A DNA stretch of 40,663 nucleotides from a virus. The notes under the pieces are model-generated. The model made no database searches and was not told where the DNA came from. It was given only the letters and a program-made list of their open reading frames with translations. The number at the start of each line of letters is the position of its first letter. Position 1 is the stretch's first letter. The stretch lies in the IMG/VR virus record IMGVR_UViG_3300046331_000248, positions 1 through 40,663 of that record, one strand, 5' to 3'. The translations under genes were made by a program, and so were the position numbers. Positions 1 through 7,811 of this stretch are shown here, in pieces.

Positions 1-78
1 GTAGTAGAAGCTGTTGAAGAAGTTGAATCAGAGAATGTTTCTGATTCAGATGGTGAAGCGTCTAAAGTAGTAGCGTAA
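1..78 (+). CDS. 3' part of small acidic protein (whole copy at 40441-40614)
   Basis: The first base is in frame with the gene whose complete copy lies at the far end. This piece encodes the last 25 residues, rich in Glu, Val and Ser, and stops with TAA at 76-78. It is a product of where the circle was cut, not a broken gene. Confidence 0.85.
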   Translation, partial: VVEAVEEVESENVSDSDGEASKVVA

Positions 79-107
79 AACTTTAAAATTATCAGACGAC
101 AGAAAAG

Positions 108-126
108 GATCGGGGACACCCCGATC
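108..126 (+). other. Perfect 8-bp hairpin between acidic-protein gene and tRNA
   Basis: GATCGGGG at 108-115 and CCCCGATC at 119-126 pair around a three-base loop. No run of T follows, so it is not a typical terminator. It could stabilise the upstream mRNA end or guide processing towards the tRNA. The terminal repeat of the assembly ends at its last base. Confidence 0.6.
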
Positions 127-192
127 AATCGGCTTCTGCCACAACAGTGAATGAGGGGAATGACTAACGTCTGCCGTCCCTCCTGATATTAA

Positions 193-273
193 GCGTGTAG
201 CCTGGTGGCCCAGGAGGAAGACTGTAAATCTTTCGTACATAGTACATTCGTGGTTCGACTCCACGTGCGCGCA
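193..273 (+). tRNA. tRNA-Tyr (anticodon GTA)
   Basis: A class II tRNA can be folded by eye. The acceptor stem pairs 193-199 with 266-272 (two G-U pairs). The anticodon stem encloses loop CTGTAAA with GTA at 224-226. A variable arm pairs GTAC at 235-238 with GTAC at 242-245. The T arm pairs 249-253 with 261-265 around TTCGACT. The D arm is poor: a three-pair stem, and position 8 is G rather than T. CCA is not encoded. A Tyr tRNA in a phage could help translation or replace a tRNA cleaved by host defence. The minus-strand reading frame across it is a shadow. A covariance-model search would settle how normal it is. Confidence 0.78.
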
Positions 274-330
274 CAGATGTTCTTTACAAATTAATATTTT
301 AAAACAATTTAAGTAATTAATAGTTTATTG

Positions 331-464
331 TTGGGGGAAACGTAGGGTCGCAAGACCCCTCCCCGTACAGTTATCAAATGCGTATGGGGAATCGAATTCA
401 ATGAAGGGCTAAGAAAAAATATCGGGAACTTATTTGATGATACCGACCCGTTTGAATTTCCCCA
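331..464 (+). ncRNA. Structured RNA element downstream of tRNA-Tyr
   Basis: Two nested structures are visible. GGGTC at 345-349 pairs with GACCC at 354-358 around a GCAA tetraloop, flanked by GGGG (333-336) and CCCC (361-364). Next, TGGGGAA (385-391) pairs with TTCCCCA (458-464), and AATTC (395-399) with GAATT (454-458). No frame here has a usable start codon, although one frame stays open to a TAA at about 472. It probably lies on the same transcript as the tRNA and the two tiny genes downstream. Its function is unknown. Confidence 0.45.
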
Positions 465-481
465 TCAATAAATTATCAATT

Positions 482-613
482 ATGAAAAGATTCACTTACT
501 TACGGAAACTACATGGCTGGAAACTATACCTCGCACACCATCATTTAGAAATCGCCATGATTGTTATATCAGGTACATGGATTATTTTTTTACTTTTAAA
601 ACTTTATTTATGA
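482..613 (+). CDS. Small single-pass membrane protein (43 aa)
   Basis: This short frame begins with ATG and encodes a basic, His-rich N-terminus (about residues 1-22) followed by a hydrophobic helix (about 24-43) that runs to the stop. Its TGA overlaps the ATG of the next gene (ATGA at 610-613), which suggests translational coupling and supports both as real genes. It follows the tRNA and the folded RNA on the same strand. I do not recognise the family; a membrane-acting accessory role is only a guess. Confidence 0.5.
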   Translation: MKRFTYLRKLHGWKLYLAHHHLEIAMIVISGTWIIFLLLKLYL

Positions 614-747
614 AAAAACAATTTATTAAATGGTTGTCTTGTACATTTTGTTATCAAAGCTACAGAGAAGATGAAAAAATTTGTACAAATTGTGGAGCTA
701 GTCCACACAAATTCTTTAAAAGAGGAAGTCAAAACGTTACTTTGTAA
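610..747 (+). CDS. Small zinc-ribbon-like protein (45 aa)
   Basis: The frame opens at the ATGA overlap with the upstream membrane protein and ends just before a terminator. Cysteines occur as CTFC near residues 10-13 and CTNC near 25-28, which is a two-knuckle zinc-ribbon spacing. The rest is basic (Lys/Arg at both ends), consistent with nucleic-acid or protein binding. Family unknown. It is the last gene of the plus-strand operon that crosses the circular junction. Confidence 0.5.
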   Translation: MKKQFIKWLSCTFCYQSYREDEKICTNCGASPHKFFKRGSQNVTL

Positions 748-760
748 CCTAGAGATTCCT

Positions 761-787
761 AAACCCCCTATGTGGGGTTTTTTTATT
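761..787 (+). terminator. Rho-independent terminator of the junction-crossing operon
   Basis: AAACCCC at 761-767 pairs with GGGGTTT at 774-780 across a six-base loop, and a run of T follows. It lies 13 bases after the zinc-ribbon stop codon. Confidence 0.85.
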
Positions 788-800
788 ACCTAGATACAAC

Positions 801-824
801 AAAACCCCTTTTGATAGGGGTTTT
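801..824 (-). terminator. Terminator facing the late operon
   Basis: AAAACCCC (801-808) and GGGGTTTT (817-824) form a perfect stem. Read on the minus strand it ends in TTTTGTTG, so it can stop transcripts leaving the RusA gene. With the plus-strand terminator at 761-787 it separates the two convergent operons. A further 9-bp stem lies at about 849-872. Confidence 0.65.
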
Positions 825-911
825 GAAGTTACAGTTCTAAACAAATTATAAGGGGCGTCAAAGCTCCTTATATGTAAACCTTATACTTTTATATTAAGGT
901 TGTCAATAAAG

Positions 912-920
912 TTATCCACA
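912..920 (+). promoter_or_regulatory. Perfect DnaA-box sequence (TTATCCACA)
   Basis: The nonamer equals the DnaA consensus and overlaps the RusA stop codon. Two more perfect copies occur at 25791-25799 and 27344-27352. One alone could be chance. Confidence 0.35.
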
Positions 921-1265
921 GGTGTATTCTACTTCAGCTCTTGGATTTTTAGGGTCAACACCCCCAAATTTCATGTGGATGTCAGGTAATTGAAACCAAT
1001 TATCATCAGTTATGATACCACAGTCAGTAAATGTATCTTCAATAGACTGCCATTTATTACTTAAATCTCCAGAGCGTTTAGAGTCAGCATAATATGTAAA
1101 TATTAAAGGAGTTTGAGGAGGTATTGGAGATATACCAACCAGTTGTTTACAAGCATCTTTATGCCAAGCAGTATATTTAGAAGAGGGGAATGAACGCCCA
1201 CTTCGGGTGTTAATTCTGCTATTCTTTTTACTTGGCGTAGAGCCAAGTATTACAATCTTATTCAT
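912..1265 (-). CDS. rusA: RusA-family Holliday junction resolvase
   Basis: This 117-residue protein has the length and motif order of RusA endonucleases, which cut four-way DNA junctions as dimers with a metal ion. The N-terminus carries the basic segment PSKKNSR (11-17). The catalytic region reads GDLSNKW (66-72) with Asp67 and Lys71, then Asp77, then the acidic pair DD near 87-88, followed by a conserved beta-hairpin. ATG overlaps the upstream stop (ATGAATAA), so it is coupled to the ribbon-helix-helix gene. As the last gene of the late operon it fits removal of branches from replicating DNA before packaging. The stop codon lies inside a perfect DnaA-box sequence. Confidence 0.88.
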   Translation of the reverse strand: MNKIVILGSTPSKKNSRINTRSGRSFPSSKYTAWHKDACKQLVGISPIPPQTPLIFTYYADSKRSGDLSNKWQSIEDTFTDCGIITDDNWFQLPDIHMKFGGVDPKNPRAEVEYTCG

Positions 1266-1428
1266 TCTCTTCTTTTAAACCAAGTTTTCTTCTCACCCAT
1301 ATAGAAAACTGTTTTTTGTTTAAATAACCATCTAATTTAGCTTTTTCCCTAAGTTCATTTTCTTCGGCAACACTTACTCTTGTTGTGACATACTTAGTTC
1401 GTGGATTGATTTTCTTTCTATTCGCCAT
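1258..1428 (-). CDS. Ribbon-helix-helix DNA-binding protein (56 aa)
   Basis: The longest frame starts with TTG at 1482 inside the promoter, so I place the start at the ATG at 1428, just downstream of a good promoter (-10 at 1441-1446). A basic N-terminus precedes the beta strand TTRVSVAEENELR, then two helices ending in FSIWVRRKLGL. This is the pattern of Arc/MobC-like ribbon-helix-helix proteins, which bind DNA as dimers through the strand. It is co-transcribed with rusA. It probably regulates a phage promoter, perhaps its own; MobC-like DNA binding near the resolvase is an alternative. Confidence 0.7.
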   Translation of the reverse strand: MANRKKINPRTKYVTTRVSVAEENELREKAKLDGYLNKKQFSIWVRRKLGLKEENE

Positions 1429-1440
1429 AGTGTTGCACAC

Positions 1441-1469
1441 ATTATACCACAAATTAGAGATTTGGTCAA
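1441..1469 (-). promoter_or_regulatory. Sigma-70-like promoter for RHH-rusA
   Basis: On the minus strand TTGACC (1464-1469) and TATAAT (1441-1446) are 17 bases apart. The ATG at 1428 is 12 bases past the -10 box. Confidence 0.75.
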
Positions 1470-1484
1470 TATTATAACACAAAT

Positions 1485-2552
1485 CTAAAGTTCAAAATGA
1501 GGTCTATCGGGTGTTGAAAACCTACCTCCCCACTTGAGACCTATCCTTTCTCCTATCTTGCCGAGAATCTCCCAATCAAAGTTATTAGGATAAGGGGTAG
1601 CCCCAACAAAAGCGACATCAAAAGCCAGACCACTAATGTGTTTACTATTCCTTGTCCAAGTTACAATAGCACCCTGAGTGGTTCTTCCTTGTTCATAGAG
1701 TGCATTTTGTTCTGCTTGTGTCCGTCTTCCACTAGTTATTTTAAGATTATATCCATCTGCTTTAGCTATTACTAGAAACTGAAACGCTTTACGTTCAAAC
1801 TCTGGTGTAAGTTTCCATTTAGTTAAGTCAAAAATAGGAGTTTCTAATTTAGAGTTTTTTTTTAGTTCAGACCACGTCTTAGACCCTACTACGCCATCGG
1901 CTGTGAGTTTTTTAGATTTTTGAAACGCTATAACAGATTGAAGAGTTTTGTTACCAAAATCTCCGTCTACCACTAGATTTACTAGGAGTGTTTGAAGTTC
2001 TTTGACAGCGACTTTATTAGTAGAACGAATTCTAAGTATTGGTGTTGTGTATACGTTGTGTGTACTATCTAAAAACGGTTTTAAGTCTTTTAAAAGATAT
2101 AAATAATATTCGTGTGATTGTTTTTGTTGCCACTGCGGATATTTTTGTTGATTGTGGGTAATATCAGGTTTGTTAGCATACCAAAAACCTGCGTGACAAA
2201 TTTCATGCAAAAAATATTGAGCAAGAACTTCTGGAAATTCTTGATACCAATTTTCAGGAATACTTATTGTTGATAAATTGTTATATGGAATATGTACAGG
2301 ATTTGTTGATTGAGCATCGTTAAAAATCAAACAAGTAGTTTTATAACCTTGTTCAGCAAAATCAGGAGTAATAGATACTATGTCTTGACCTTGAGCATTT
2401 TTAGTATTAAAAGAAGTTAATTTTTGTTTTGTTTCTTTTATTTCATATTCAAATTCTAATCCAATAGTTGAAGCATAGTTTTTAGCCATCTCAAGACCTT
2501 TGAGCATAACTTCCATTCGTTTTATATTTTGATACTTTATAAGTATTTTCAT
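1485..2552 (-). CDS. Three-domain endolysin: HExxH domain, PG-binding, M15 peptidase
   Basis: This 355-residue lysis enzyme shows three parts. Residues about 1-165 contain HEICH (116-120), the zinc-metallopeptidase HExxH signature, with a possible third ligand at His147. Residues about 178-232 match a type-1 peptidoglycan-binding domain (VDGDFG near 195-200 and ADGVVGSKTW near 218-227). Residues about 248-355 are an M15/VanY-type carboxypeptidase, with SGRR at 274-277, SKHISGLAFD (His305, Asp312) and a final PHFEL (His352). The C-terminal part should cut peptide bonds in peptidoglycan; whether the N-terminal metallopeptidase is active is unknown. No signal peptide is seen, so a holin is needed. 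It ends with TAG and lies directly after the XhlA-like gene. Confidence 0.85.
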   Translation of the reverse strand: MKILIKYQNIKRMEVMLKGLEMAKNYASTIGLEFEYEIKETKQKLTSFNTKNAQGQDIVSITPDFAEQGYKTTCLIFNDAQSTNPVHIPYNNLSTISIPENWYQEFPEVLAQYFLHEICHAGFWYANKPDITHNQQKYPQWQQKQSHEYYLYLLKDLKPFLDSTHNVYTTPILRIRSTNKVAVKELQTLLVNLVVDGDFGNKTLQSVIAFQKSKKLTADGVVGSKTWSELKKNSKLETPIFDLTKWKLTPEFERKAFQFLVIAKADGYNLKITSGRRTQAEQNALYEQGRTTQGAIVTWTRNSKHISGLAFDVAFVGATPYPNNFDWEILGKIGERIGLKWGGRFSTPDRPHFEL

Positions 2553-2554
2553 TA

Positions 2555-2776
2555 TTATTTAAAATAGTTTATAGTAAATAAGACTATCGTCATAAGTACC
2601 CCAAAAGACCAAGCTATAGCATTACGCCAATATTCTAAACGAGTTACCCGACCATTAGTTTTTATAGTTTGTTCTTTAATACTTTTAACATCTTCATGAA
2701 TTGCATTTATTGTTTCTTTAATGTCAGACATAGAGTGAGATATAAATTCTTTAATTGTGTAATTACTTTCAGACAT
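2555..2776 (-). CDS. XhlA-like holin accessory protein (coiled coil plus one TM)
   Basis: The 73-residue protein has an amphipathic coiled-coil region (about residues 8-48) followed by a C-terminal membrane helix (about 50-70). This layout matches XhlA (haemolysin) family proteins, which work with holins and endolysins. It sits immediately upstream of the endolysin, two bases apart. It may itself form the hole or cooperate with another membrane protein; the only other holin candidate is at 37920-38099. Confidence 0.7.
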   Translation of the reverse strand: MSESNYTIKEFISHSMSDIKETINAIHEDVKSIKEQTIKTNGRVTRLEYWRNAIAWSFGVLMTIVLFTINYFK

Positions 2777-2779
2777 ATT

Positions 2780-2881
2780 TTAAAATGCGTTATATTTTTG
2801 TACATTTACATAACCCGCTGTACAGTTTTTAACTGTTGTTATAATAGCCTTTTTATTTTTTTTAAATTGTTTAAGTGTCAT
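2780..2881 (-). CDS. Possible 33-aa basic peptide
   Basis: A short ATG-initiated frame fits exactly between the tail-fibre gene and the XhlA-like gene on the same strand. It is Lys-rich and has no recognisable motif or ribosome-binding site. It may be real because the operon is otherwise packed without gaps, but nothing else supports it. Confidence 0.25.
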   Translation of the reverse strand: MTLKQFKKNKKAIITTVKNCTAGYVNVQKYNAF

Positions 2882-2911
2882 ATTTTTATATAAATTATTT
2901 TGTTAATTAAA

Positions 2912-5245
2912 TTAATTTGGTGTTTCTAAACTCAACTTACTAATATCTAAAGCAACTGATGCGGCTGTAGCATTATTTGTCATCCAACAAGTACGCCCTA
3001 GTGGAGATGTATTAAGTGGCAAATTCGTTGATAATATTCCAGACACGTCCAATGATGTAGCCAAGTTACGTACCCTGTAATAAACCGTTGTTTTATTTGC
3101 AGGAGTGTACAAAATTAATTCAATAAAATCTGTGTTATTAACAGGGTAATTTGTCCCTAAAGGAATTATCGTTGGTGCTGTACCTACTGCATTGTGTACC
3201 AAGTTCCAGTTGCCTGTATTTGCATTAATAGCTAAACCAATTACCCCCGCTGTAGTACTTGTTGTAGGGTCTATATTTGTTGGTGCTGTAGAGCCTAAAG
3301 TACTTAATCCACAGAACGCCCTATTACCTGCTTGCAGTGTTGTTAATGATATTCTGCCAACAAAATAAAACCCTCCAATATTAGCAGCATTACCACGTAC
3401 GCATTCGTTTACTGCAACTCTTGTGCCTGTTACGTTTCCTGCTGTAGCAGTGCTTGTTTGTGTGTATCTATTTATTGATGTTTTGTAATTGGTTGTTGCA
3501 ATTACAGGGTGTGAAACTGTTGCTAAAAAAGTACATGTTCTTCCAATAACTGTAGGAATAGTAGTTGCACCAGGGCTTACACCTGAGAAGTTATTAAAAG
3601 TCAAAGAACTTTGCATGTGATTTGTTTCGCCCCATTCGTCTATAGTACTAAATATTGCACGACCCCCAATATCTTTTACATATATCTTAGATAATCCTGC
3701 CGCTGGTAAAGATGGAGTGGTTGCTAAATCTGAAAACGTTGCATCATTTGTACCTGTGAACTGCTGTAAGCCATTTGCTATTATAGCGTTTCCACCACCT
3801 GCAAGTGTTGTGTATGTTCCGCTACCATTCAAAAAAGTAGTTGCACCTGAAGCTGTTGATAGTGTTACGCCATTGACTACCTGCCCTGCTGGTAAGCCAA
3901 CCGTTCCTGTAAATGTAGGAGAAGCAATATTTGCTTTTAAGTTTAGTGCAGTCTGTTGTGCTGTACTTACTGGCTTATTTGCATCGCTTGTATTATCTAC
4001 GTTTTCTAAACCTACTGCTGTTTTATCTAATGTTTGAAACGTTTTATCGCCTCTCCAATATTGTGCTGTTGTACCTGCTGTTATTGTATTTTCTTTTGTA
4101 GCTAATCCAGTATTAACTGCTGTTACACTTGGTGCTAATGTAGTACTCGCAACTAAACTATTTTGTACTTTGTTATCTGCATAAGTATTAGAAGTTGTAT
4201 TTGTTGCATTGTCGCCTGTATTTGTTCCGCTTAAATTCGCAACTGCTCCGTTTGCTAATTGTGCATTTGTGATAGTGCCTGTTAATTGCGTAGTTGGTAA
4301 TGCTAAACTTGGCAAACTCGTAATCGTACTATTTGTTGTTGCTGTAATATTTGCAGCAGTTCCACTTGTATTTGCTGCATTGTTTGGAATATCTCCACTT
4401 ACCAAAAGACCACTACTCAAAGCACCGCCTGCGGTTGTTTTTACAAATCCTGCTGTGGTTAAATTTGAAAGGATATTTATATTTTGAGTTGTGTTTACTG
4501 TAACTATTCCTGCTGTATTTGTTAAACCAGTTGAAATTGTCAAAGGCGTTTGTAATAAAATATCTGTTGCACCAAGTAACGATGCTCCATTAATTGTTTT
4601 GATATTAGTACCCGAAACTAATGTTGCTTGTTTACTTGCTAAATCGGTTGTTAAATTAGTTATATTCGCCTGTGGAATTGCAGTAAATGTTCCATTTTGG
4701 GTAGACAATGTTCCCAGTCCTGACACATCTGTATTTGCAATAGCAAGCATAGATTTTACTTCTGTTGTAGTAAGGTCTAATTCATCTGCTGTTGCATTTG
4801 TATTGTTTCCTTTTATTGTGTTTGCTGGTGCTTGAGCAAGTTTTGCATTTGATACTACGTTATTTGAAATAGTAAGAACTGTTGCTCCTGTTGCATCACC
4901 TGTATGAGTGGCGTTACTAACTAGTCCTGAGTATTGAGTATTTGTAGCGTTGTCACCAGTGTTTGTGCCTGTTAAATTTTCTACAGCTGCATTTGCTAAC
5001 ATAGCATTTGTAATTACTCCGTTTGCAATAGATGTTGTATTGCCGGTAGAGGTTACAACACCTATTAAATTTGCATTAGTTGTAACAGTAGCTGCATTAC
5101 CTGTAGTGCTTTGGTTAAGTATTGGAAAATCTGCTGGGATAGCTATACTAGGTATACCTGTTCCAGTTGTGTTTTTTAATATACCAGTTCCTAAAGCTGA
5201 TATAAGTGTTCCATTTAATTTTGTACTGTTGCTATTTGCTGACAT
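2912..5245 (-). CDS. Long repetitive tail fibre protein
   Basis: The 777-residue protein is rich in Thr, Asn, Ala, Gly and Ser. It has recurring motifs such as NLTGTNTGD, ITNAxLANxAV and TLSTAxGAT, typical of trimeric beta-helical tail-fibre shafts. A distinct C-terminal half (about 530-777) has few repeats and looks like a globular receptor-binding or jelly-roll domain, with several Trp and Cys residues. It lies next to the tail spike and upstream of lysis, a common place for receptor-binding proteins. Long plus-strand open frames opposite it are shadows produced by its biased codons. Specificity cannot be read from sequence. Confidence 0.75.
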   Translation of the reverse strand: MSANSNSTKLNGTLISALGTGILKNTTGTGIPSIAIPADFPILNQSTTGNAATVTTNANLIGVVTSTGNTTSIANGVITNAMLANAAVENLTGTNTGDNATNTQYSGLVSNATHTGDATGATVLTISNNVVSNAKLAQAPANTIKGNNTNATADELDLTTTEVKSMLAIANTDVSGLGTLSTQNGTFTAIPQANITNLTTDLASKQATLVSGTNIKTINGASLLGATDILLQTPLTISTGLTNTAGIVTVNTTQNINILSNLTTAGFVKTTAGGALSSGLLVSGDIPNNAANTSGTAANITATTNSTITSLPSLALPTTQLTGTITNAQLANGAVANLSGTNTGDNATNTTSNTYADNKVQNSLVASTTLAPSVTAVNTGLATKENTITAGTTAQYWRGDKTFQTLDKTAVGLENVDNTSDANKPVSTAQQTALNLKANIASPTFTGTVGLPAGQVVNGVTLSTASGATTFLNGSGTYTTLAGGGNAIIANGLQQFTGTNDATFSDLATTPSLPAAGLSKIYVKDIGGRAIFSTIDEWGETNHMQSSLTFNNFSGVSPGATTIPTVIGRTCTFLATVSHPVIATTNYKTSINRYTQTSTATAGNVTGTRVAVNECVRGNAANIGGFYFVGRISLTTLQAGNRAFCGLSTLGSTAPTNIDPTTSTTAGVIGLAINANTGNWNLVHNAVGTAPTIIPLGTNYPVNNTDFIELILYTPANKTTVYYRVRNLATSLDVSGILSTNLPLNTSPLGRTCWMTNNATAASVALDISKLSLETPN

Positions 5246-5249
5246 ATTT

Positions 5250-7724
5250 TTATGTTATTAACCAATTACTTCCATCTGATATAAAACTCATACTTTCGTA
5301 TTGAGTAAGTAGTGTTTGTGTTGATACCCCGTCAATAGTTTGAGCACTTGTAGTTGCAATTGTTACTGTATTAACTCCAGTACGTTTAATTGTGTATAAA
5401 TTAGTATCTCCTACTGCTGTTGGGAGTGTAATTGTTGTAGTACCACTTACTAAATAAACATAATCAGTCAAAACCGTTCCTCCCGCTGTTGTATTTGTGC
5501 TAATTGTACTTATAGAGCGAGTGATACCTGAACCAGAACCACCACTAGGTGTTTGCCATGAAGCTTTGCCGTTTGCATCACTTGTTAAAACTTTGTTTAA
5601 CCCTTGAGTCCCATCTACTATTTTTACACTACCAACAACATGCAATCTCTCTGTTGGAGAACTTGTACCTATACCTAAACTTACTGTATCGGTCGCAAAG
5701 TTTTCTCCTGCTACTGGAAATGTTGCAGCATTATTTACTTGCGGACTTGCAAGAGAGCCAATACCAATTTGATTAGTACCAAGTGCCTTAACGTAATACC
5801 CTAGACCAACACTTAAACTCCCTAATGTTTGAAAATAACCAAGACCACTAGAATATGCCGCTCCGTTACTATAAGTTCCAACAATTGATGCTCTAGTGTT
5901 CGCAGTAGAACCATTACCTATACTAACAGCGTAATCAAACGAAGCGTTAGCAGCAAACCCTATTGCTGTTGCATCTAATGCTGCTCTTGAATATCCCCCA
6001 AAATAAGTTCCTCCTGTACCAGTTAAACTTCCATTATAACCAAACCCAGTATTTAAAGTTGACAATTCGCCTGCGTAGATATTATTTATTCTAAAGTTTA
6101 AAGGGGTTAGGTCTGTTGTACCTAAAAAATCATAAACAGTAATATTACTGTTTCCTCCCATATTCCATACTTTTTTATTAAATGTATTAGGTATAGCATT
6201 TAAGGCTTGAGCACTTGTATGTGCAATTTCTTTTTGACCCGCTTCGTTAAAGTGAAAATCATCAGTTCTTATTGTATTTGTAGGAGCATTTTCGGTATTA
6301 GCATAACCAACAAATGGGTCAGAAAAAGACATGTTTTGGAATAGTGGGTCTAACAAATCAAACCCTGGAGTGCTACAAAAAGTGTCATTAGGCATGCCTG
6401 TTACTATTATTGGTATATCATACCTCCCCCACGTAGCATTTCTAAAATAGTTTTTTACACCTTCAAAGTTTGTTTTATATAAAGGTATATTTCCATCATT
6501 AGCTTCTCCCTGATCCCAAAAAATACCATCAACATAAGTTACTCCTGCTGCTACTAACTGAGCGTTTAAGTCAGTAAGCATATATTGTGGGGTTATATTA
6601 TACCAATTAGTTATATCTAAACTAGGTATTGATTGCATAAATATATATACATCACCACCAGTTTTTTCTTGCATTTCTCTTCCAAAATAAAAAGCTGCAT
6701 TTGTAGATGCTATACCACCATTATTTGATGCCAATTGCATGGGAGCTGTTCCTGGTGTCATTACAATAAAAGAATTTGACGCAGTGCTCCAAACAAAAAC
6801 TTTTGAATTTGTGGTTATATCTGTGGCATAGTCTGAAGTCCCAAGAGAGTTTGATTGACCTGTAAATATATAAACTTTTGACTTTGGGTTACTGTCTTTG
6901 TCATCAAAAAATTCAAGTCCTGTTTCAGCGGCATTTACTCTAACCGCCTTTAGTGTTTGACCAGTATAAGAATTTGGTACATCAGTAAGACTTGTAAAAA
7001 TAGAACCACCTCCTGTAGAGTTTATAGTTACACCTCCTAGACCGTCATCTGTAAGAGTTATGTTAGAACCTTGTTTTAGATTAAGTATTGATTGAGAACT
7101 GTTGTTAGTGTCGTTTGTTTTAAGAGTTATAGTGGAGCCGGTATTTAGTCCAAGTATATAATTACCTTTTGAATCTTGTGTTAAACCACTATAATCAACG
7201 TCAGAGAGTTGTTTGAGGGAACTGATACCTGTAGGTGTTTTTAAAATCCTACGATCAACTCGTTCATTAAAATCTCCGATAATAGCCTCCATAGGAAGCC
7301 AACTTTTCTTTATAGTAAGAAGTTTATCTACTAGTTGTTCTGGAAGGTCAGGAGATCCGTTTTTACCATTAGCACCATCCTTACCATTAGAGCCGTCTAG
7401 TCCTTTTTTACCATCTTTTCCATTAGCACCATTTTTACCATCCTTTCCATTAGTACCATCCTTACCATGATTGCCATCTTTACCAGTGATAAGGTCGGGG
7501 ATTAGTTTCTGTATAATAGGTGTGAGGTCTTCTTCACTTGGTAGATCACCTTTTTCTCCCTTCTCACCTTTGATAGTGATAAGCTCTGCACCAAGGATAG
7601 AAACTTTCTGAACCTCAGGTGTTTCTTTATCTTTTATAGCCCTTGCTATATCTTCGTATCCTTTTTTGTGTAATTGGAATTTTTGTCGTTCAATCTTAAG
7701 GTCTTGGGAGTCTTTATCTGGCAT
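5250..7724 (-). CDS. Tail spike with collagen-like stalk and SGNH esterase domain
   Basis: The 824-residue protein begins with a helical segment, then collagen-like Gly-X-Y repeats (about 81-124). At 283-505 a sialate-O-acetylesterase-like SGNH hydrolase domain is visible: FTGQSNSLG with candidate Ser291, FWDQGEAND (402-410), and DDFHFNEAG with Asp489 and His491. Such enzymes remove acetyl groups from surface glycans. Residues about 550-680 resemble YadA-type head repeats (SIGNGS, AIGFAA), and a beta-rich C-terminus follows (GTTTITLP). It is probably a trimer that binds and deacetylates host surface polysaccharide during adsorption. It has its own promoter (7745-7773) and begins a fibre-spike-lysis sub-operon. 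Confidence 0.85.
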   Translation of the reverse strand: MPDKDSQDLKIERQKFQLHKKGYEDIARAIKDKETPEVQKVSILGAELITIKGEKGEKGDLPSEEDLTPIIQKLIPDLITGKDGNHGKDGTNGKDGKNGANGKDGKKGLDGSNGKDGANGKNGSPDLPEQLVDKLLTIKKSWLPMEAIIGDFNERVDRRILKTPTGISSLKQLSDVDYSGLTQDSKGNYILGLNTGSTITLKTNDTNNSSQSILNLKQGSNITLTDDGLGGVTINSTGGGSIFTSLTDVPNSYTGQTLKAVRVNAAETGLEFFDDKDSNPKSKVYIFTGQSNSLGTSDYATDITTNSKVFVWSTASNSFIVMTPGTAPMQLASNNGGIASTNAAFYFGREMQEKTGGDVYIFMQSIPSLDITNWYNITPQYMLTDLNAQLVAAGVTYVDGIFWDQGEANDGNIPLYKTNFEGVKNYFRNATWGRYDIPIIVTGMPNDTFCSTPGFDLLDPLFQNMSFSDPFVGYANTENAPTNTIRTDDFHFNEAGQKEIAHTSAQALNAIPNTFNKKVWNMGGNSNITVYDFLGTTDLTPLNFRINNIYAGELSTLNTGFGYNGSLTGTGGTYFGGYSRAALDATAIGFAANASFDYAVSIGNGSTANTRASIVGTYSNGAAYSSGLGYFQTLGSLSVGLGYYVKALGTNQIGIGSLASPQVNNAATFPVAGENFATDTVSLGIGTSSPTERLHVVGSVKIVDGTQGLNKVLTSDANGKASWQTPSGGSGSGITRSISTISTNTTAGGTVLTDYVYLVSGTTTITLPTAVGDTNLYTIKRTGVNTVTIATTSAQTIDGVSTQTLLTQYESMSFISDGSNWLIT

Positions 7725-7744
7725 AGCGGTAGTAGTTGTTACAC

Positions 7745-7773
7745 ATTATAACACAAAATAAGTGTTTTGTAAA
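7745..7773 (-). promoter_or_regulatory. Promoter for tail spike / lysis sub-operon
   Basis: On the minus strand TTTACA (7768-7773) and TATAAT (7745-7750) are 17 bases apart, with a TGTG extended -10. It closely matches the promoter at 15088-15116, including the spacer ends. Confidence 0.85.
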
Positions 7774-7794
7774 TGGTATAAATTATAAATAGTG

Positions 7795-7803
7795 TGGTAT
7801 AAT
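7795..7803 (+). promoter_or_regulatory. Extended -10 promoter for the opposite-strand small gene
   Basis: TGGTATAAT has a perfect -10 hexamer (7798-7803) and a TGn extension, with no good -35 box. Only eight bases separate it from the ATG at 7812, so the mRNA should be leaderless or nearly so. Confidence 0.6.
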
Positions 7804-7811
7804 AAGGGCAT

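Larger units (their letters stand above)
1..126. repeat. Left copy of the terminal direct repeat
   Basis: Bases 1-126 match 40537-40662 exactly; the next base differs (A at 127, C at 40663). This is what an assembler leaves when a circular or circularly permuted genome is closed, although a real short terminal repeat would look the same. The match ends exactly at the 3' end of a perfect hairpin (108-126). Confidence 0.95.

Noticed and set aside
46-264. 72-codon minus-strand frame at the left end
   Set aside because: It lies across the acidic-gene end and the tRNA-Tyr, has no motif or promoter and is explained as a shadow.
378-472. Open frame after the tRNA ending in TAA near 472
   Set aside because: The protein-like frame has no ATG, GTG or TTG start; the stretch is better explained by its paired RNA arms.
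3717-5261. Several plus-strand frames of 90-115 codons opposite the tail fibre
   Set aside because: They arise from the repetitive, Thr/Ala/Gly-biased codons of the fibre gene; their hydrophobic, low-complexity products have no start signals.
7376-7480. Short tandem units that could look like a CRISPR array
   Set aside because: They encode in-frame Gly-X-Y collagen repeats of the tail spike and have no spacer structure.
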